From: Sandaracinobacteroides sp041909755
Lineage (GTDB): Bacteria > Pseudomonadota > Alphaproteobacteria > Sphingomonadales > Sphingomonadaceae
Length of the DNA: 13,211 nucleotides
Reading direction: 5' to 3'
Assembly: GCF_041909755.1 (NCBI RefSeq)
Contig: NZ_JAYRCW010000071.1
Span: 1 to 13,211, forward strand
Position 1 is the first letter of the stretch, and the number at the start of each line of letters is the position of its first letter. Of this stretch, positions 5,828 to 12,717 are shown piece after piece. The notes under the pieces were generated by a model. It did not search any database. It was not told the DNA's origin and worked only from the letters and a program-made list of their open reading frames with translations. The position numbers and the translations under genes were made by a program.

Positions 5828-7050
5828 AGACTGCTGACCTGATCGAGGAGCGCGGCGCCCTGGTGGCGCGGATGCGGGCCGCACATGAGGCCGACAAGGC
5901 CGACGACTTCACCACTGCCGAGGCCGAGCTTCGCAGCCTGGACGCCAGGCTGGCGCGTGCCAAGGCGCTCGACGCGATGGACGCCGCCGCCCCCAAGCGC
6001 GATGAGAAGTTCACCGCCGTTCTGAGCGACTATCGCCTGACCCGCCATCTGGCATGGGTGGCGGGCCTGCCGGGTATCGATGCCGGCCGGGAACGCGAAG
6101 TGGACGCGGAACTGCGCAGCTCTACGGGCCGCCAGTTTCAGGGCGTGGCAGTGCCCACCGAACTGTTCGAAAAGCGGGTACTGACCACGGCGGCACCGGC
6201 GGGCGGACCGGGTTCCAACCTGGTGCCAACCGACCATCTGGCGGGCGAGTATATTTCCGCGCTGACCGCTTCCACCGTGATCGCCGGCCTTGGCGCGCGG
6301 ACGCTTACGGGCCTGATGGGCAATGTGGAGATCCCCGGCGAAAAGGCCGCGCCGACTGCTGGCTGGATCGCGGAGAACGCCGCGCTGACGGCTTCCGATC
6401 CCCAGTTCAGGCAAGTGACCCTCGCCCCCAAGCATGTGGGCAGCCTCTCCGAGTTCAGCCGCAACATGCTGCTGCAGACCTCCCCCGGCATCGAGGGCAT
6501 CCTTCGCCAGATGATGGCGCGGGACATCGCGCTGGAAATGGACCGGGTTGCCATCCTGGGCGGTGGTAGCAACGAGCCAACTGGAATTCTCGCCGCCGCC
6601 GGCACGCAAACCCAGGCCTATGCCACCAGCCTGTTCCACACCGGGGCGGAAATGATCGGCAAGGCCAACGTGGCGAACGTGGGGCCGAACCGGGCGTTCC
6701 TTTCCAGCAACCGGGTGGCGACGATCGCCCGCAAGACGCTGGACAGCCAGAAACTGCCGATCGGCACGGCGGCCCTGTTCCACGGCGAGCGCGCCGAGTT
6801 CAGCAACCTGGTGCCCGACACGCTGGGCGCTGGCACCAACGAAAGCGGCCTGATCTACGGCGACTTTTCCGAACTGCTGATCGGCCTCTGGAGCGCGCTT
6901 GACGTGCTGGTGAACCCCTATGAATCCACCGCCTACAGCAAGGGCAACGTCATGATCCGGGCCATGGCAACGGCTGACATTGCCCTGCGGAACCCGCAAG
7001 CCTTCGTGAAGGCAACCGGGGTTCTGGCGGCTGCGGTGGGCATCGCCTGA
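5824..7050 (+). CDS. HK97-fold major capsid protein
   Basis: 408-aa phage major capsid protein of the HK97 family, normal length. The N-terminal ~60 residues are a charged heptad-like helical segment (the scaffolding delta domain) removed by the prohead protease. The mature part follows, with LVPTDHLAGEYISALTASTV, NVEIPGEKAAPTAGWIAENA, EFSRNMLLQTSPGIEGILRQ and ILGGGSNEPTGIL, all characteristic of this family. The C-terminus (MIRAMATADIALRNPQAFVK) is the usual closing strand. It overlaps the preceding small ORF (ATGA) and the following protease gene (TGATG). The presence of delta domain, protease and portal together means the element can probably build its own procapsid. Confidence 0.96.
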   Translation: MKTADLIEERGALVARMRAAHEADKADDFTTAEAELRSLDARLARAKALDAMDAAAPKRDEKFTAVLSDYRLTRHLAWVAGLPGIDAGREREVDAELRSSTGRQFQGVAVPTELFEKRVLTTAAPAGGPGSNLVPTDHLAGEYISALTASTVIAGLGARTLTGLMGNVEIPGEKAAPTAGWIAENAALTASDPQFRQVTLAPKHVGSLSEFSRNMLLQTSPGIEGILRQMMARDIALEMDRVAILGGGSNEPTGILAAAGTQTQAYATSLFHTGAEMIGKANVANVGPNRAFLSSNRVATIARKTLDSQKLPIGTAALFHGERAEFSNLVPDTLGAGTNESGLIYGDFSELLIGLWSALDVLVNPYESTAYSKGNVMIRAMATADIALRNPQAFVKATGVLAAAVGIA

Positions 7051-7595
7051 TGGAACGGGCGGCACATGAACGCCGGGCGGCCTTGCTGGAGGTCCGCGCC
7101 TCCGGCCGCCGCCTGTCGGGCTATGCCGCGACGTTCGGCGCCGAAGCGAGGATTGGCCGGGTGCGCGAGACAATCGCCCCCGGCGCCTTCGCGGGAGCGC
7201 TGGGCGGCGATGTGCTGGCCCTGCTGGACCACGACCCCGGCAAGGTGCTGGGGCGCACGCGATCCGGCACGCTGCGGCTTTTCGAGGATGCCAAGGGCCT
7301 CGCCTTCGATCTGGAACTTCCCGACACGCAAGCCGGTGCGGACGTGCTGGCGCTTGCCACGCGCGGCGACCTGGGCGGCATGAGCTTCGGGTTTACCGTC
7401 CCGGCCGGCGGCGAAGCCTGGCACGGCGAACGGCGGACGCTGACACGCGTGCAGCTGCACGAAATCAGCGTGGTGAGCGCCTGGCCGGCCTATCCCGACA
7501 CCAGCCTTGCCCTGCGCGCGATGCCGGGCCTTGTCGAACGTGAGCGCCGCCAGCGCGCCCTTGTGCTTGCGGAGGTGGCCCGTGCAGTGGGTTGA
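7050..7595 (+). CDS. HK97-type prohead protease
   Basis: 181-aa serine protease of the herpesvirus-assemblin-like (S78/U35) fold that cleaves the capsid delta domain during maturation. The catalytic His is in LLDHDPGKVLGRT (H61), the Ser in GGMSFGF (S112), and HEISVVSAWPAYPDTSL carries the downstream Glu (E138) and the typical closing motif. Both ends are tightly packed: its ATG overlaps the capsid stop, and the portal start lies within its last codons. The gene follows the capsid here, whereas the canonical HK97 order places it before the capsid. Confidence 0.95.
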   Translation: MERAAHERRAALLEVRASGRRLSGYAATFGAEARIGRVRETIAPGAFAGALGGDVLALLDHDPGKVLGRTRSGTLRLFEDAKGLAFDLELPDTQAGADVLALATRGDLGGMSFGFTVPAGGEAWHGERRTLTRVQLHEISVVSAWPAYPDTSLALRAMPGLVERERRQRALVLAEVARAVG

Positions 7596-8745
7596 ACGCA
7601 TCCTATCCCGTGCGGGGTTCGAGCGCCGCAACATCGCATCCTCGCCGTCGTGGGCGGCCTTGCAACCGGTGGGGCTGGGCGCGGCGGTGAACGAACGCAT
7701 GGCCGAAAACCTCACCACGGTTGCAGCCTGTGTGAGCGCCCATGCCAGCGCCCTCGCCAGCTGCCCGGTTTATGTCTACCAGCGCACGCCGGAGGGCCGG
7801 ACGGAAGTGCCAGACCATCCCGTTGCCCAACTGTTCCGCAATGGGCCGAACCTGCACCAGACCGGCCCTGATATGATCGAGGCATGGGTTTCATGTGCCC
7901 TACTGACCGGCAACAGCCTGCTGGAGATCGAGCGCGAAGGGGGCTCTATCGTCGCGATCAAGTTCATCCCCTGGCGTTGGGTGAGCCCGATGCTAGCCCC
8001 CTCCGGCCGGCTCGTTTACGACGTGACGGAACAGTCGGGTCTCTATGCCCAGACGGGCCGGGTCCGGCGCGTGCTGGCCGGCGATGTGGCCCACCTGAAG
8101 GACAGGAGCGATGACGGGATACTGGGGGTGTCCCGCCTGTCGCGTTCGGTGGAGCCGGTTGCCCACGCGCTTCAGCTGAACCAGCGGGCACAGAATGTTG
8201 TCGCCCAGGGCGCGGCCCCCAGCGGGGCAATAAGCTCTGAACAGAAGATCGGGCTGGAATCGCTCGAGAGCCTCCGCAGGCAGTTCGATAGCCGTCACGC
8301 TGGCGTCGCGAATGCCGGCCGCGTCATGATCCTGACCGATGGCATGAAGTTCACGCCATTCGACATCACGCCGGAAGATGCCGAGCTGCTGGCGAGCCGG
8401 AAGTTCAGCGTGGAAGAGATCTGCCGGCTGTATCAGGTGCCGCCGCCGATCGTGCAGGATTACAGCCACAACACGTTCACCAACAGCGAGGCCGCCGGCC
8501 GCTGGTTCGCCCAGTTCACCCTTGGGCCATGGGCGCGCAAGATCGAAGCCGTGCTGTCGCGGGCCCTGTTCCCCGAGGGCAGCGGGCTTGAGATCGAGCT
8601 GGATCTGTCCGCGTTCCTGCGCGGCGACCCGCAAACCCGCTGGGCGGCGCACAAGATCGCGGTGGATGCGGGCATCCTGGACGCCGACGAGATCCGCGAG
8701 ATCGAGGGGTTCAATCCGCGCGGGAAGGCGGTGGTGCTGGCATGA
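7582..8745 (+). CDS. Phage portal protein (HK97 family)
   Basis: 387-aa portal subunit. GTG at 7582 is chosen because GGAGG (7571-7575) lies six bases upstream; the frame is open to 7507 but that part overlaps the protease. Family features include the N-terminal NERMAENLTTVAACVSAHAS segment, PVAQLFRNGPN, ALLTGNSLLEI, GDVAHLKDRS, a DGILGVSRLS loop, the stem/clip region, and FSVEEICRLYQVPPPIVQD near the C-terminus. It forms the dodecameric DNA gate at one capsid vertex and docks the terminase. It is the last structural gene: no connector or tail gene follows. The stop overlaps the start of the next small ORF. Confidence 0.95.
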   Translation: MQWVERILSRAGFERRNIASSPSWAALQPVGLGAAVNERMAENLTTVAACVSAHASALASCPVYVYQRTPEGRTEVPDHPVAQLFRNGPNLHQTGPDMIEAWVSCALLTGNSLLEIEREGGSIVAIKFIPWRWVSPMLAPSGRLVYDVTEQSGLYAQTGRVRRVLAGDVAHLKDRSDDGILGVSRLSRSVEPVAHALQLNQRAQNVVAQGAAPSGAISSEQKIGLESLESLRRQFDSRHAGVANAGRVMILTDGMKFTPFDITPEDAELLASRKFSVEEICRLYQVPPPIVQDYSHNTFTNSEAAGRWFAQFTLGPWARKIEAVLSRALFPEGSGLEIELDLSAFLRGDPQTRWAAHKIAVDAGILDADEIREIEGFNPRGKAVVLA

Positions 8746-9077
8746 GTATCCTCAAGCTCGACCGCAAGATTTCAACCGCGCTCGATACCGGGCGCGGCTT
8801 GCAGCTTTCCGCGCAAGAGCTTGCCGATCTGGCTACGGGCGGGATGCTCGACATCGTCGCGAAGCTGAAGAACGATTTCCTGAAGGAGCGGATGCAATGT
8901 CGCGGAACAAGGGCGGCATCTATCAGCGGGGCGGCCTCTGGCTCGATCTCGACCGGGGCCGAGATGGCAAAGCCCGAAGCCCGAACTACCATATTTTCCG
9001 ATACAGCCCCGAAAAGGGACGGATCGTTAGCACTTCAACACGCGCGAGCGACGTTGAAGCCGCGAAGCGTGCGCTAG
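8742..9077 (+). CDS. Small hypothetical ORF overlapping the integrase start
   Basis: ATG 8742 overlaps the portal stop (ATGA). The first ~52 residues look like a real helical protein (SILKLDRKISTALDTGRGLQ, LSAQELADLATGGMLDIVAK), ending near LKNDFLKERMQ. Beyond that the frame runs 180 bp inside the integrase gene, giving a Ser/Ala/Arg-rich tail to 9077. Either the whole 111-aa product is made and the genes overlap by 60 codons, or the gene ended earlier in an ancestor. The family is not recognised. Position before int would suit an excisionase or small accessory protein, but no DNA-binding motif is clear. Confidence 0.55.
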   Translation: MSILKLDRKISTALDTGRGLQLSAQELADLATGGMLDIVAKLKNDFLKERMQCRGTRAASISGAASGSISTGAEMAKPEARTTIFSDTAPKRDGSLALQHARATLKPRSVR

Positions 9078-10723
9078 ACCGGGTCTATCTTCAGGAAAGC
9101 CGCGGGGCCGCCGTTTGCCAGTCATGTGGCCAGATGTTGCCCGAGGCACATGGATTCCTGATAGCGGACGCCATCGCAAACTATCAGCTGGAGGTTGGCG
9201 ACTTTCGGACCTCGAGCGAGGCGATTGCGGCGCGCCTTGCCCACGTGCTCGATTATATCGAAACACTGCCCCGGCAAGACGTAGCTTGCGAAGATGTGGA
9301 TGAGCGGTGGGTGGGGCGCTTCCGCCAGTGGATGGCTGCGAAGCCGATTGTCAGCAAATATGGCAAGTCGAAGCCGCGCACCCTGGCGACGGTTGAGAAC
9401 AGCGTCATCCAGCTGGCGGCAGCGATCAATCACGCCCACGCTCGCAAAGACACTTTGTACGGCGCAGCATTCCGTCCGAAGCCTGTTACCTCAGTAAACC
9501 AGTCACCCCGCTGGCGCGCATCTGTCGCCCAGATTGCGAACATGTTCCAGTGGGCCATTGACCAGGGAAAACGTGGCGAGGCATTGCACCGCTTCCTGGC
9601 ATTCTCCGTCGCAACGCTTGCACGGCCTGATGCAGCGTTGGACTTTTCGACGGCCCCCGCGCGCGAACAATGGAATCGATCCGCCGGGATTATAGACCTC
9701 AACCCGCGCGGCAGGCAGCAAACCAAGAAGCACCGCGCCACGGTGCGATGTCCCGACAAGCTGCTGACCTGGATCGACGCAACGAACGGGCAATTTGTTC
9801 GCAACCAGCGCGAGCCTGTCACATCGATTCGATCAGCATGGGATTCCATGCGTATCGACCTCAAAATGCCTGATGGACCGGGCGGCGGAACCAAATCCAT
9901 TCGCCGCTCTATGGCGACGCTGTTGCGAGCGCGAAAATGCCCGATTGACCAACTGGAGATGCAGCTGGGACATCGCGTTTTGCGTTCTGTCACAGAGACT
10001 TATGCTCCTTATAGCCCCGACTACCTCGCTGAAGTTCTAGCGATGATCGAGACGATCATGAGTGAAATCGAAGCGCTTGTTCCAAGTGCTTTCACCGGGA
10101 CACAACCGGAAAATGAACCTGCGCCCCCTGTGTTGGAGGATGGGAAAGATGAACAGTTTCAAGAAGATGAAATGGTGGGCGCGGCAAGGATTGAACTTGC
10201 GACCACTGCGATGTCAACACAGTGCTCTACCACTGAGCTACGCGCCCACTCGGGAGGCGGGCTATTAGCTGCCCGCGCGGCAAAGGGCAAGAGGCTCAGC
10301 GCCTGCCCAGCGCCGCCTTCAGCTGGGGCGGCGGCGTCATCCCCATCGTCAGGTAAAGCCGGGCGATATCGTCGAACTTCATGTCGGCCAGCACATGCAC
10401 CTTGGCCGCCGCCACCAGCAGCAGCGCGCCGCCGATCGGCACCGGCGCCGTCGGGATCAGCACCAGATGAGAGGCCACGCCCTCCACATCGATCGGGTCG
10501 GGCGAGGCCAGGAAGGCAATCGTGTCCACCCCGCCGCCGAACTCCACCCGGCACACCGCCATCGCGGACATCTCCTCGGGCCGCTGGCCCGAAACGCTGC
10601 GCACCAGCTGCGCGACCGGGCGATACACATTGCCCAGCAGCGGGATGCGCCCGATCGCGCGGTCCACCGCGTCTTCCAGCACCTTCTTTGCCCTGTCGCG
10701 CACCAGAAGCCCCAGCGCCGTGA
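8897..10723 (+). CDS. int: Tyrosine integrase B, reading frame running through attR
   Basis: Phage-type tyrosine recombinase starting at ATG 8897 behind GAAGGAG (8882-8888). The N-terminal ~110 residues are an arm/core-binding part with a CQSCGQ pair. The catalytic domain shows Arg I in LARPDAALDF (R243), SIRRSMATLL (R336-R337, where most relatives have Arg-His), LGHRVL (H359) and ETYAPYSPDYL with the Tyr nucleophile at 369. The frame does not stop before the att core: residues 426-440 are encoded by the 47-bp repeat and the rest by host DNA antisense to tRNA-Val and the DUF502 3' end, giving 608 aa. In the excised circle the same frame continues into the attL side and stops at 410-412, giving 448 aa. 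The true enzyme core is about residues 1-400. Confidence 0.9.
   Translation: MSRNKGGIYQRGGLWLDLDRGRDGKARSPNYHIFRYSPEKGRIVSTSTRASDVEAAKRALDRVYLQESRGAAVCQSCGQMLPEAHGFLIADAIANYQLEVGDFRTSSEAIAARLAHVLDYIETLPRQDVACEDVDERWVGRFRQWMAAKPIVSKYGKSKPRTLATVENSVIQLAAAINHAHARKDTLYGAAFRPKPVTSVNQSPRWRASVAQIANMFQWAIDQGKRGEALHRFLAFSVATLARPDAALDFSTAPAREQWNRSAGIIDLNPRGRQQTKKHRATVRCPDKLLTWIDATNGQFVRNQREPVTSIRSAWDSMRIDLKMPDGPGGGTKSIRRSMATLLRARKCPIDQLEMQLGHRVLRSVTETYAPYSPDYLAEVLAMIETIMSEIEALVPSAFTGTQPENEPAPPVLEDGKDEQFQEDEMVGAARIELATTAMSTQCSTTELRAHSGGGLLAARAAKGKRLSACPAPPSAGAAASSPSSGKAGRYRRTSCRPAHAPWPPPPAAARRRSAPAPSGSAPDERPRPPHRSGRARPGRQSCPPRRRTPPGTPPSRTSPRAAGPKRCAPAARPGDTHCPAAGCARSRGPPRLPAPSLPCRAPEAPAP
10090..10111 (+). 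repeat. Candidate arm site inside attR (TTTCACCGGGA)
   Basis: TTTCACCGGGA (10090-10100) exactly matches 480-490 inside attL, in the same orientation. A weaker second copy follows (10101-10111). It is 70 bp from the right core, against 93 bp on the left. It lies within the integrase coding sequence. Possible integrase arm site. Confidence 0.38.
10115..10131 (+). other. Candidate arm-type site beside attR
   Basis: GAACCTGCGCCCCCTGT, 39 bp before the right att core, matches 15 of 17 bases at 283-299, which is 40 bp before the left core. Likely a shared recombination site of the two tandem elements; function inferred. Confidence 0.5.
10171..10217. repeat. attR core: 47-bp direct repeat overlapping tRNA-Val
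   Basis: Perfect copy of 340-386. It spans the tRNA-Val 3' half (from the anticodon loop to the CCA end) and two further bases. The element end supplies this half, so the tRNA remains whole after integration. Confidence 0.93.
10173..10247 (-). tRNA. tRNA-Val (anticodon GAC)
   Basis: 75-nt cloverleaf on the minus strand. The acceptor stem GGGCGCG pairs with CGCGCCC, followed by discriminator A and an encoded CCA. D stem GCTC/GAGC; anticodon stem CTGTG/CGCAG with loop TTGACAT (anticodon GAC at 10213-10215); T stem GCAAG/CTTGC with loop TTCAATC. It reads GUC valine codons. It is the integration target: its 3' half (45 nt) belongs to the repeated att core, while the 5' half is unique to this copy in the window. 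It follows the DUF502 gene by 48 bp on the same strand and may share its transcript. Confidence 0.97.
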
Positions 10724-10973
10724 TGAACCCGATCACCAGCGCCCAGCCGATGGCAAAGCTCAGCAGCCCTTCCGGATCGTCCACGAACACCCGGCCGCCC
10801 GCGCTCAGCACATGGCCGATTGCCGTATCCGGCCCCACGAAGGCAACGATCTGCGCCCCAACCCAGGCCAGCACGATCGCCGTCAGCAACAACGGCGCCA
10901 GAAAGGCGAGGCCCGTCAGGAAGGCGCCCACCAGGCGCATCGGGTTGAACCGGCTGCGGGCCGGCCCGCTCAT
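10296..10973 (-). CDS. DUF502 family membrane protein
   Basis: 225-aa protein of the DUF502 family, common next to housekeeping genes in alphaproteobacteria. Two hydrophobic segments are clear: ~residues 13-45 (LVGAFLTGLAFLAPLLLTAI and on) and ~70-90 (LLSFAIGWALVIGFITALGL), predicting two transmembrane helices. The family-typical GRIPLLGNVYRPVAQLVRSV follows, then a C-terminal beta-rich soluble part (VEFGGGVDTIAFLASPDP, LIPTAPVPIGGALLLV). Function is unknown; it is an inner-membrane protein. Its ATG overlaps the leuB stop by four bases, so it is in the leuD-leuB transcription unit. It lies outside the element and is normal chromosome. Confidence 0.9.
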   Translation of the reverse strand: MSGPARSRFNPMRLVGAFLTGLAFLAPLLLTAIVLAWVGAQIVAFVGPDTAIGHVLSAGGRVFVDDPEGLLSFAIGWALVIGFITALGLLVRDRAKKVLEDAVDRAIGRIPLLGNVYRPVAQLVRSVSGQRPEEMSAMAVCRVEFGGGVDTIAFLASPDPIDVEGVASHLVLIPTAPVPIGGALLLVAAAKVHVLADMKFDDIARLYLTMGMTPPPQLKAALGRR

Positions 10974-12031
10974 CCGGCCAGCTTCGAAAGGATCGCGTCG
11001 CCCATGCCGGCCGTCGTCAGCGCACCGCCCAGGTCGCGCGTGCGTGCGCCCGCGTCCAACGCCGCCTCCACTGCCGCTTCCACCCGGTCTGCCACCTCCG
11101 CCGCACCCAGCGAATATCGCAGCGCCATCGCCAGGCTCAGGACAGAGGCGCAGGGGTTCGCGATCCCCTGCCCGGCGATGTCCGGCGCAGAGCCATGGAT
11201 CGGCTCATAAAGCCCCGGCCGGCCCGCCTCGCCCAGCGCGGCAGACGGCAGCATCCCCAGCGAACCCGTGGACATGGCGGCCAGGTCCGACAGCAGGTCG
11301 CCGAACAGGTTGTCGGTCAGGATGATGTCGAACTGGCGCGGCGCCTTCACCAGCTGCATCGCACAATTGTCGGCATACATGTGGGACAGCTCGATGTCGG
11401 GGAACCGCTCGTCGCGCAGGCGCGTCACCTCCTCGCGCCACAGCACGCCCGATTCCATCACATTGGCCTTTTCCACCGAACAGACCCGGCCCGATCGCAC
11501 ACGCGCCAGCTCGAACGCCGTCGTCGCCACCCGGCGGATTTCCGATGTCGTGTAGCTCTGCGTGTTGAAGCCGCGCCGCTCGCCGTTCGCCAGCGTCTCG
11601 ATCCCGCGCGGAACCCCGAAATAGACGCCGCCGACCAGTTCGCGCACGAACAGGATGTCCAGCCCCTCGATCACCTCGGGCTTCAGCGTAGAGGCCGGCG
11701 CCAGCGCCGCGAAACAACGCGCCGGCCGCAGGTTGGCGAACACGTTCATCGCCGCACGCAGGCGCAGAAGCCCGGCCTCGGGCCGCCTGTCATAGGCCAC
11801 ATCGGCCCATTTCGGCCCGCCGACAGCGCCCATCAGCACGGCGGTGCTGGCCAGCGCCGCAGCCTCCGTCTCCGCCGTCAGCGGCACGCCATGGGCATCG
11901 ATGGAGGCGCCGCCGAACGGCGCTTCGGAAACGGAAAGGCCCGGCAGCGCCAGCGCGTCCAGGATCCGGCGGCTCTGCGCCGTCACTTCGGGGCCGATCC
12001 CGTCGCCGGGCAGCAGCAGCAGGCTCGTCAT
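10970..12031 (-). CDS. leuB: 3-isopropylmalate dehydrogenase
   Basis: 353-aa NAD-dependent beta-decarboxylating dehydrogenase for the third step of leucine synthesis: 3-isopropylmalate to 4-methyl-2-oxopentanoate plus CO2. Readable landmarks are LLPGDGIGPEVTAQ (N-terminal nucleotide-fold start), LRLRAAMNVFANLRPAR (substrate arginines), VRELVGGVYFG, SVEKANVMES (catalytic Lys), SHMYADNCAMQL (metal Asp), LTDNLFGDLLSDLAA (metal Asp pair) and LYEPIHGSAPDIAGQGIANP (NAD site). Length is normal for the family. It overlaps leuD upstream and the DUF502 gene downstream by four bases each, giving a tight minus-strand operon. Cytoplasmic homodimer by family. Confidence 0.97.
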   Translation of the reverse strand: MTSLLLLPGDGIGPEVTAQSRRILDALALPGLSVSEAPFGGASIDAHGVPLTAETEAAALASTAVLMGAVGGPKWADVAYDRRPEAGLLRLRAAMNVFANLRPARCFAALAPASTLKPEVIEGLDILFVRELVGGVYFGVPRGIETLANGERRGFNTQSYTTSEIRRVATTAFELARVRSGRVCSVEKANVMESGVLWREEVTRLRDERFPDIELSHMYADNCAMQLVKAPRQFDIILTDNLFGDLLSDLAAMSTGSLGMLPSAALGEAGRPGLYEPIHGSAPDIAGQGIANPCASVLSLAMALRYSLGAAEVADRVEAAVEAALDAGARTRDLGGALTTAGMGDAILSKLAG

Positions 12032-12627
12032 CGTTGGGCGGCTCCGGCAATCCAGGGGCGCTCGGCCGACAGCCGGGCCTCATAGGCATCGATCTCGGGC
12101 GCGGCCGCCTCGGTAAGGCCGATTTCGTCCAGCCCGTTCAGCAGGCAATGCTTGCGGAACGGATCGATCGGGAACTCCCACCGGTCCTGATAGGGCGTCG
12201 TCACCACCTGGTTCTCAAGGTCCACGGTGATCGGCTGGCCTTCGGCGGCCACCTCCATCAGCCTGTCCACCGCCGCCTGCGGCAGCGCCACCAGCAGCAG
12301 GCCGTTCTTGAAGCTGTTGCCGGAAAAGATGTCGGCAAAGCTTGGCCCGATCACCACGCGGAAGCCCAGGTCCATCAGCGCCCAGGGCGCATGTTCCCGG
12401 CTGGAGCCGCAGCCGAAATTGTCCCCCGCGATCAGGATCGGCGCGCCGGCGTTTTCCGGCCGGTCGAACAGGTTGCCGGGCGTTTCGCGGATTGCCGCGA
12501 ACGCGCCCTTCCCCAGCCCCTCGCGCGTCACCAGCTTCAGGAAGCGCGCGGGGATGATCACGTCGGTGTCGACATTGGCGGCGCCGAACGGCACCGCGCG
12601 GCCGGAAAGGGTGGTGAAGGGCTGCAT
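12028..12627 (-). CDS. leuD: 3-isopropylmalate dehydratase small subunit
   Basis: 199-aa small (swivel-domain) subunit of isopropylmalate isomerase, which with LeuC interconverts 2- and 3-isopropylmalate. The start is the ATG at 12627, giving the family-typical MQPFTTLSGRAVPFGAANVD; the longer frame to 12684 adds an atypical Arg/Pro-rich stretch and is not used. Diagnostic motifs are NVDTDVIIPARFLK, AGDNFGCGSSREHAPWAL and IGPSFADIFSGNSFKNGLL. Upstream on the same strand lies pyrophosphatase and not leuC, so the large subunit must be encoded elsewhere. It overlaps leuB by four bases. Confidence 0.96.
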   Translation of the reverse strand: MQPFTTLSGRAVPFGAANVDTDVIIPARFLKLVTREGLGKGAFAAIRETPGNLFDRPENAGAPILIAGDNFGCGSSREHAPWALMDLGFRVVIGPSFADIFSGNSFKNGLLLVALPQAAVDRLMEVAAEGQPITVDLENQVVTTPYQDRWEFPIDPFRKHCLLNGLDEIGLTEAAAPEIDAYEARLSAERPWIAGAAQR

Positions 12628-12679
12628 GGCGCATGCCCTAGGCGAAGGCGCGCGCGGTTGCAAAGTCCCCGCGCATCGT

Positions 12680-12714
12680 CGCACGCCCGGGCGGCCACGC
12701 CGCCCGGGCGTGCG
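12680..12714 (-). terminator. Strong GC hairpin between ppa and leuD
   Basis: A perfect 15-bp inverted repeat with a 5-nt loop (12695-12699) begins four bases past the ppa stop codon: CGCACGCCCGGGCGG against CCGCCCGGGCGTGCG. Position fits a terminator for ppa, but there is no U-run, so it may instead protect the mRNA end or be only partly terminating. Confidence 0.65.
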
Positions 12715-12717
12715 CGC

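Larger units (their letters stand above)
340..10217. mobile_element. Integrated capsid-encoding island (satellite-like), tRNA-Val site
   Basis: Bounded by perfect 47-bp direct repeats (340-386 and 10171-10217) derived from tRNA-Val(GAC), with a tyrosine integrase at the right end. Cargo in order: initiator-like protein, HNH nuclease, large terminase, antisense PemK-like pair, RHH regulator, two unknown proteins, MerR-like protein, small ORF, major capsid, prohead protease, portal, small ORF, integrase. No tail tube, tape measure, tail fibre, holin, endolysin, neck or obvious small terminase gene is present, and all ORFs look intact. The gene set matches the logic of capsid-forming phage-inducible chromosomal islands, which make their own capsids and take tails from a helper phage. 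The satellite assignment is inference; a shrunken prophage is the alternative. Confidence 0.8.

Noticed and set aside
5713..7173. Long minus-strand open frame (486 aa) across the capsid gene
   Set aside because: It is the antisense shadow of the capsid and protease genes in GC-rich DNA; composition is Gly/Arg/His-rich with no recognisable domain, while the plus strand encodes clear HK97 proteins.
8378..8896. Upstream extension of the integrase frame
   Set aside because: It lies inside the portal gene in another frame and is Arg/Ser/Cys-rich; a good ribosome site marks the ATG at 8897.
340..10217. Gene transfer agent or complete prophage
   Set aside because: GTA clusters carry tail and baseplate genes and are not flanked by att repeats with an integrase; a complete prophage would need tail and lysis genes, which are absent.
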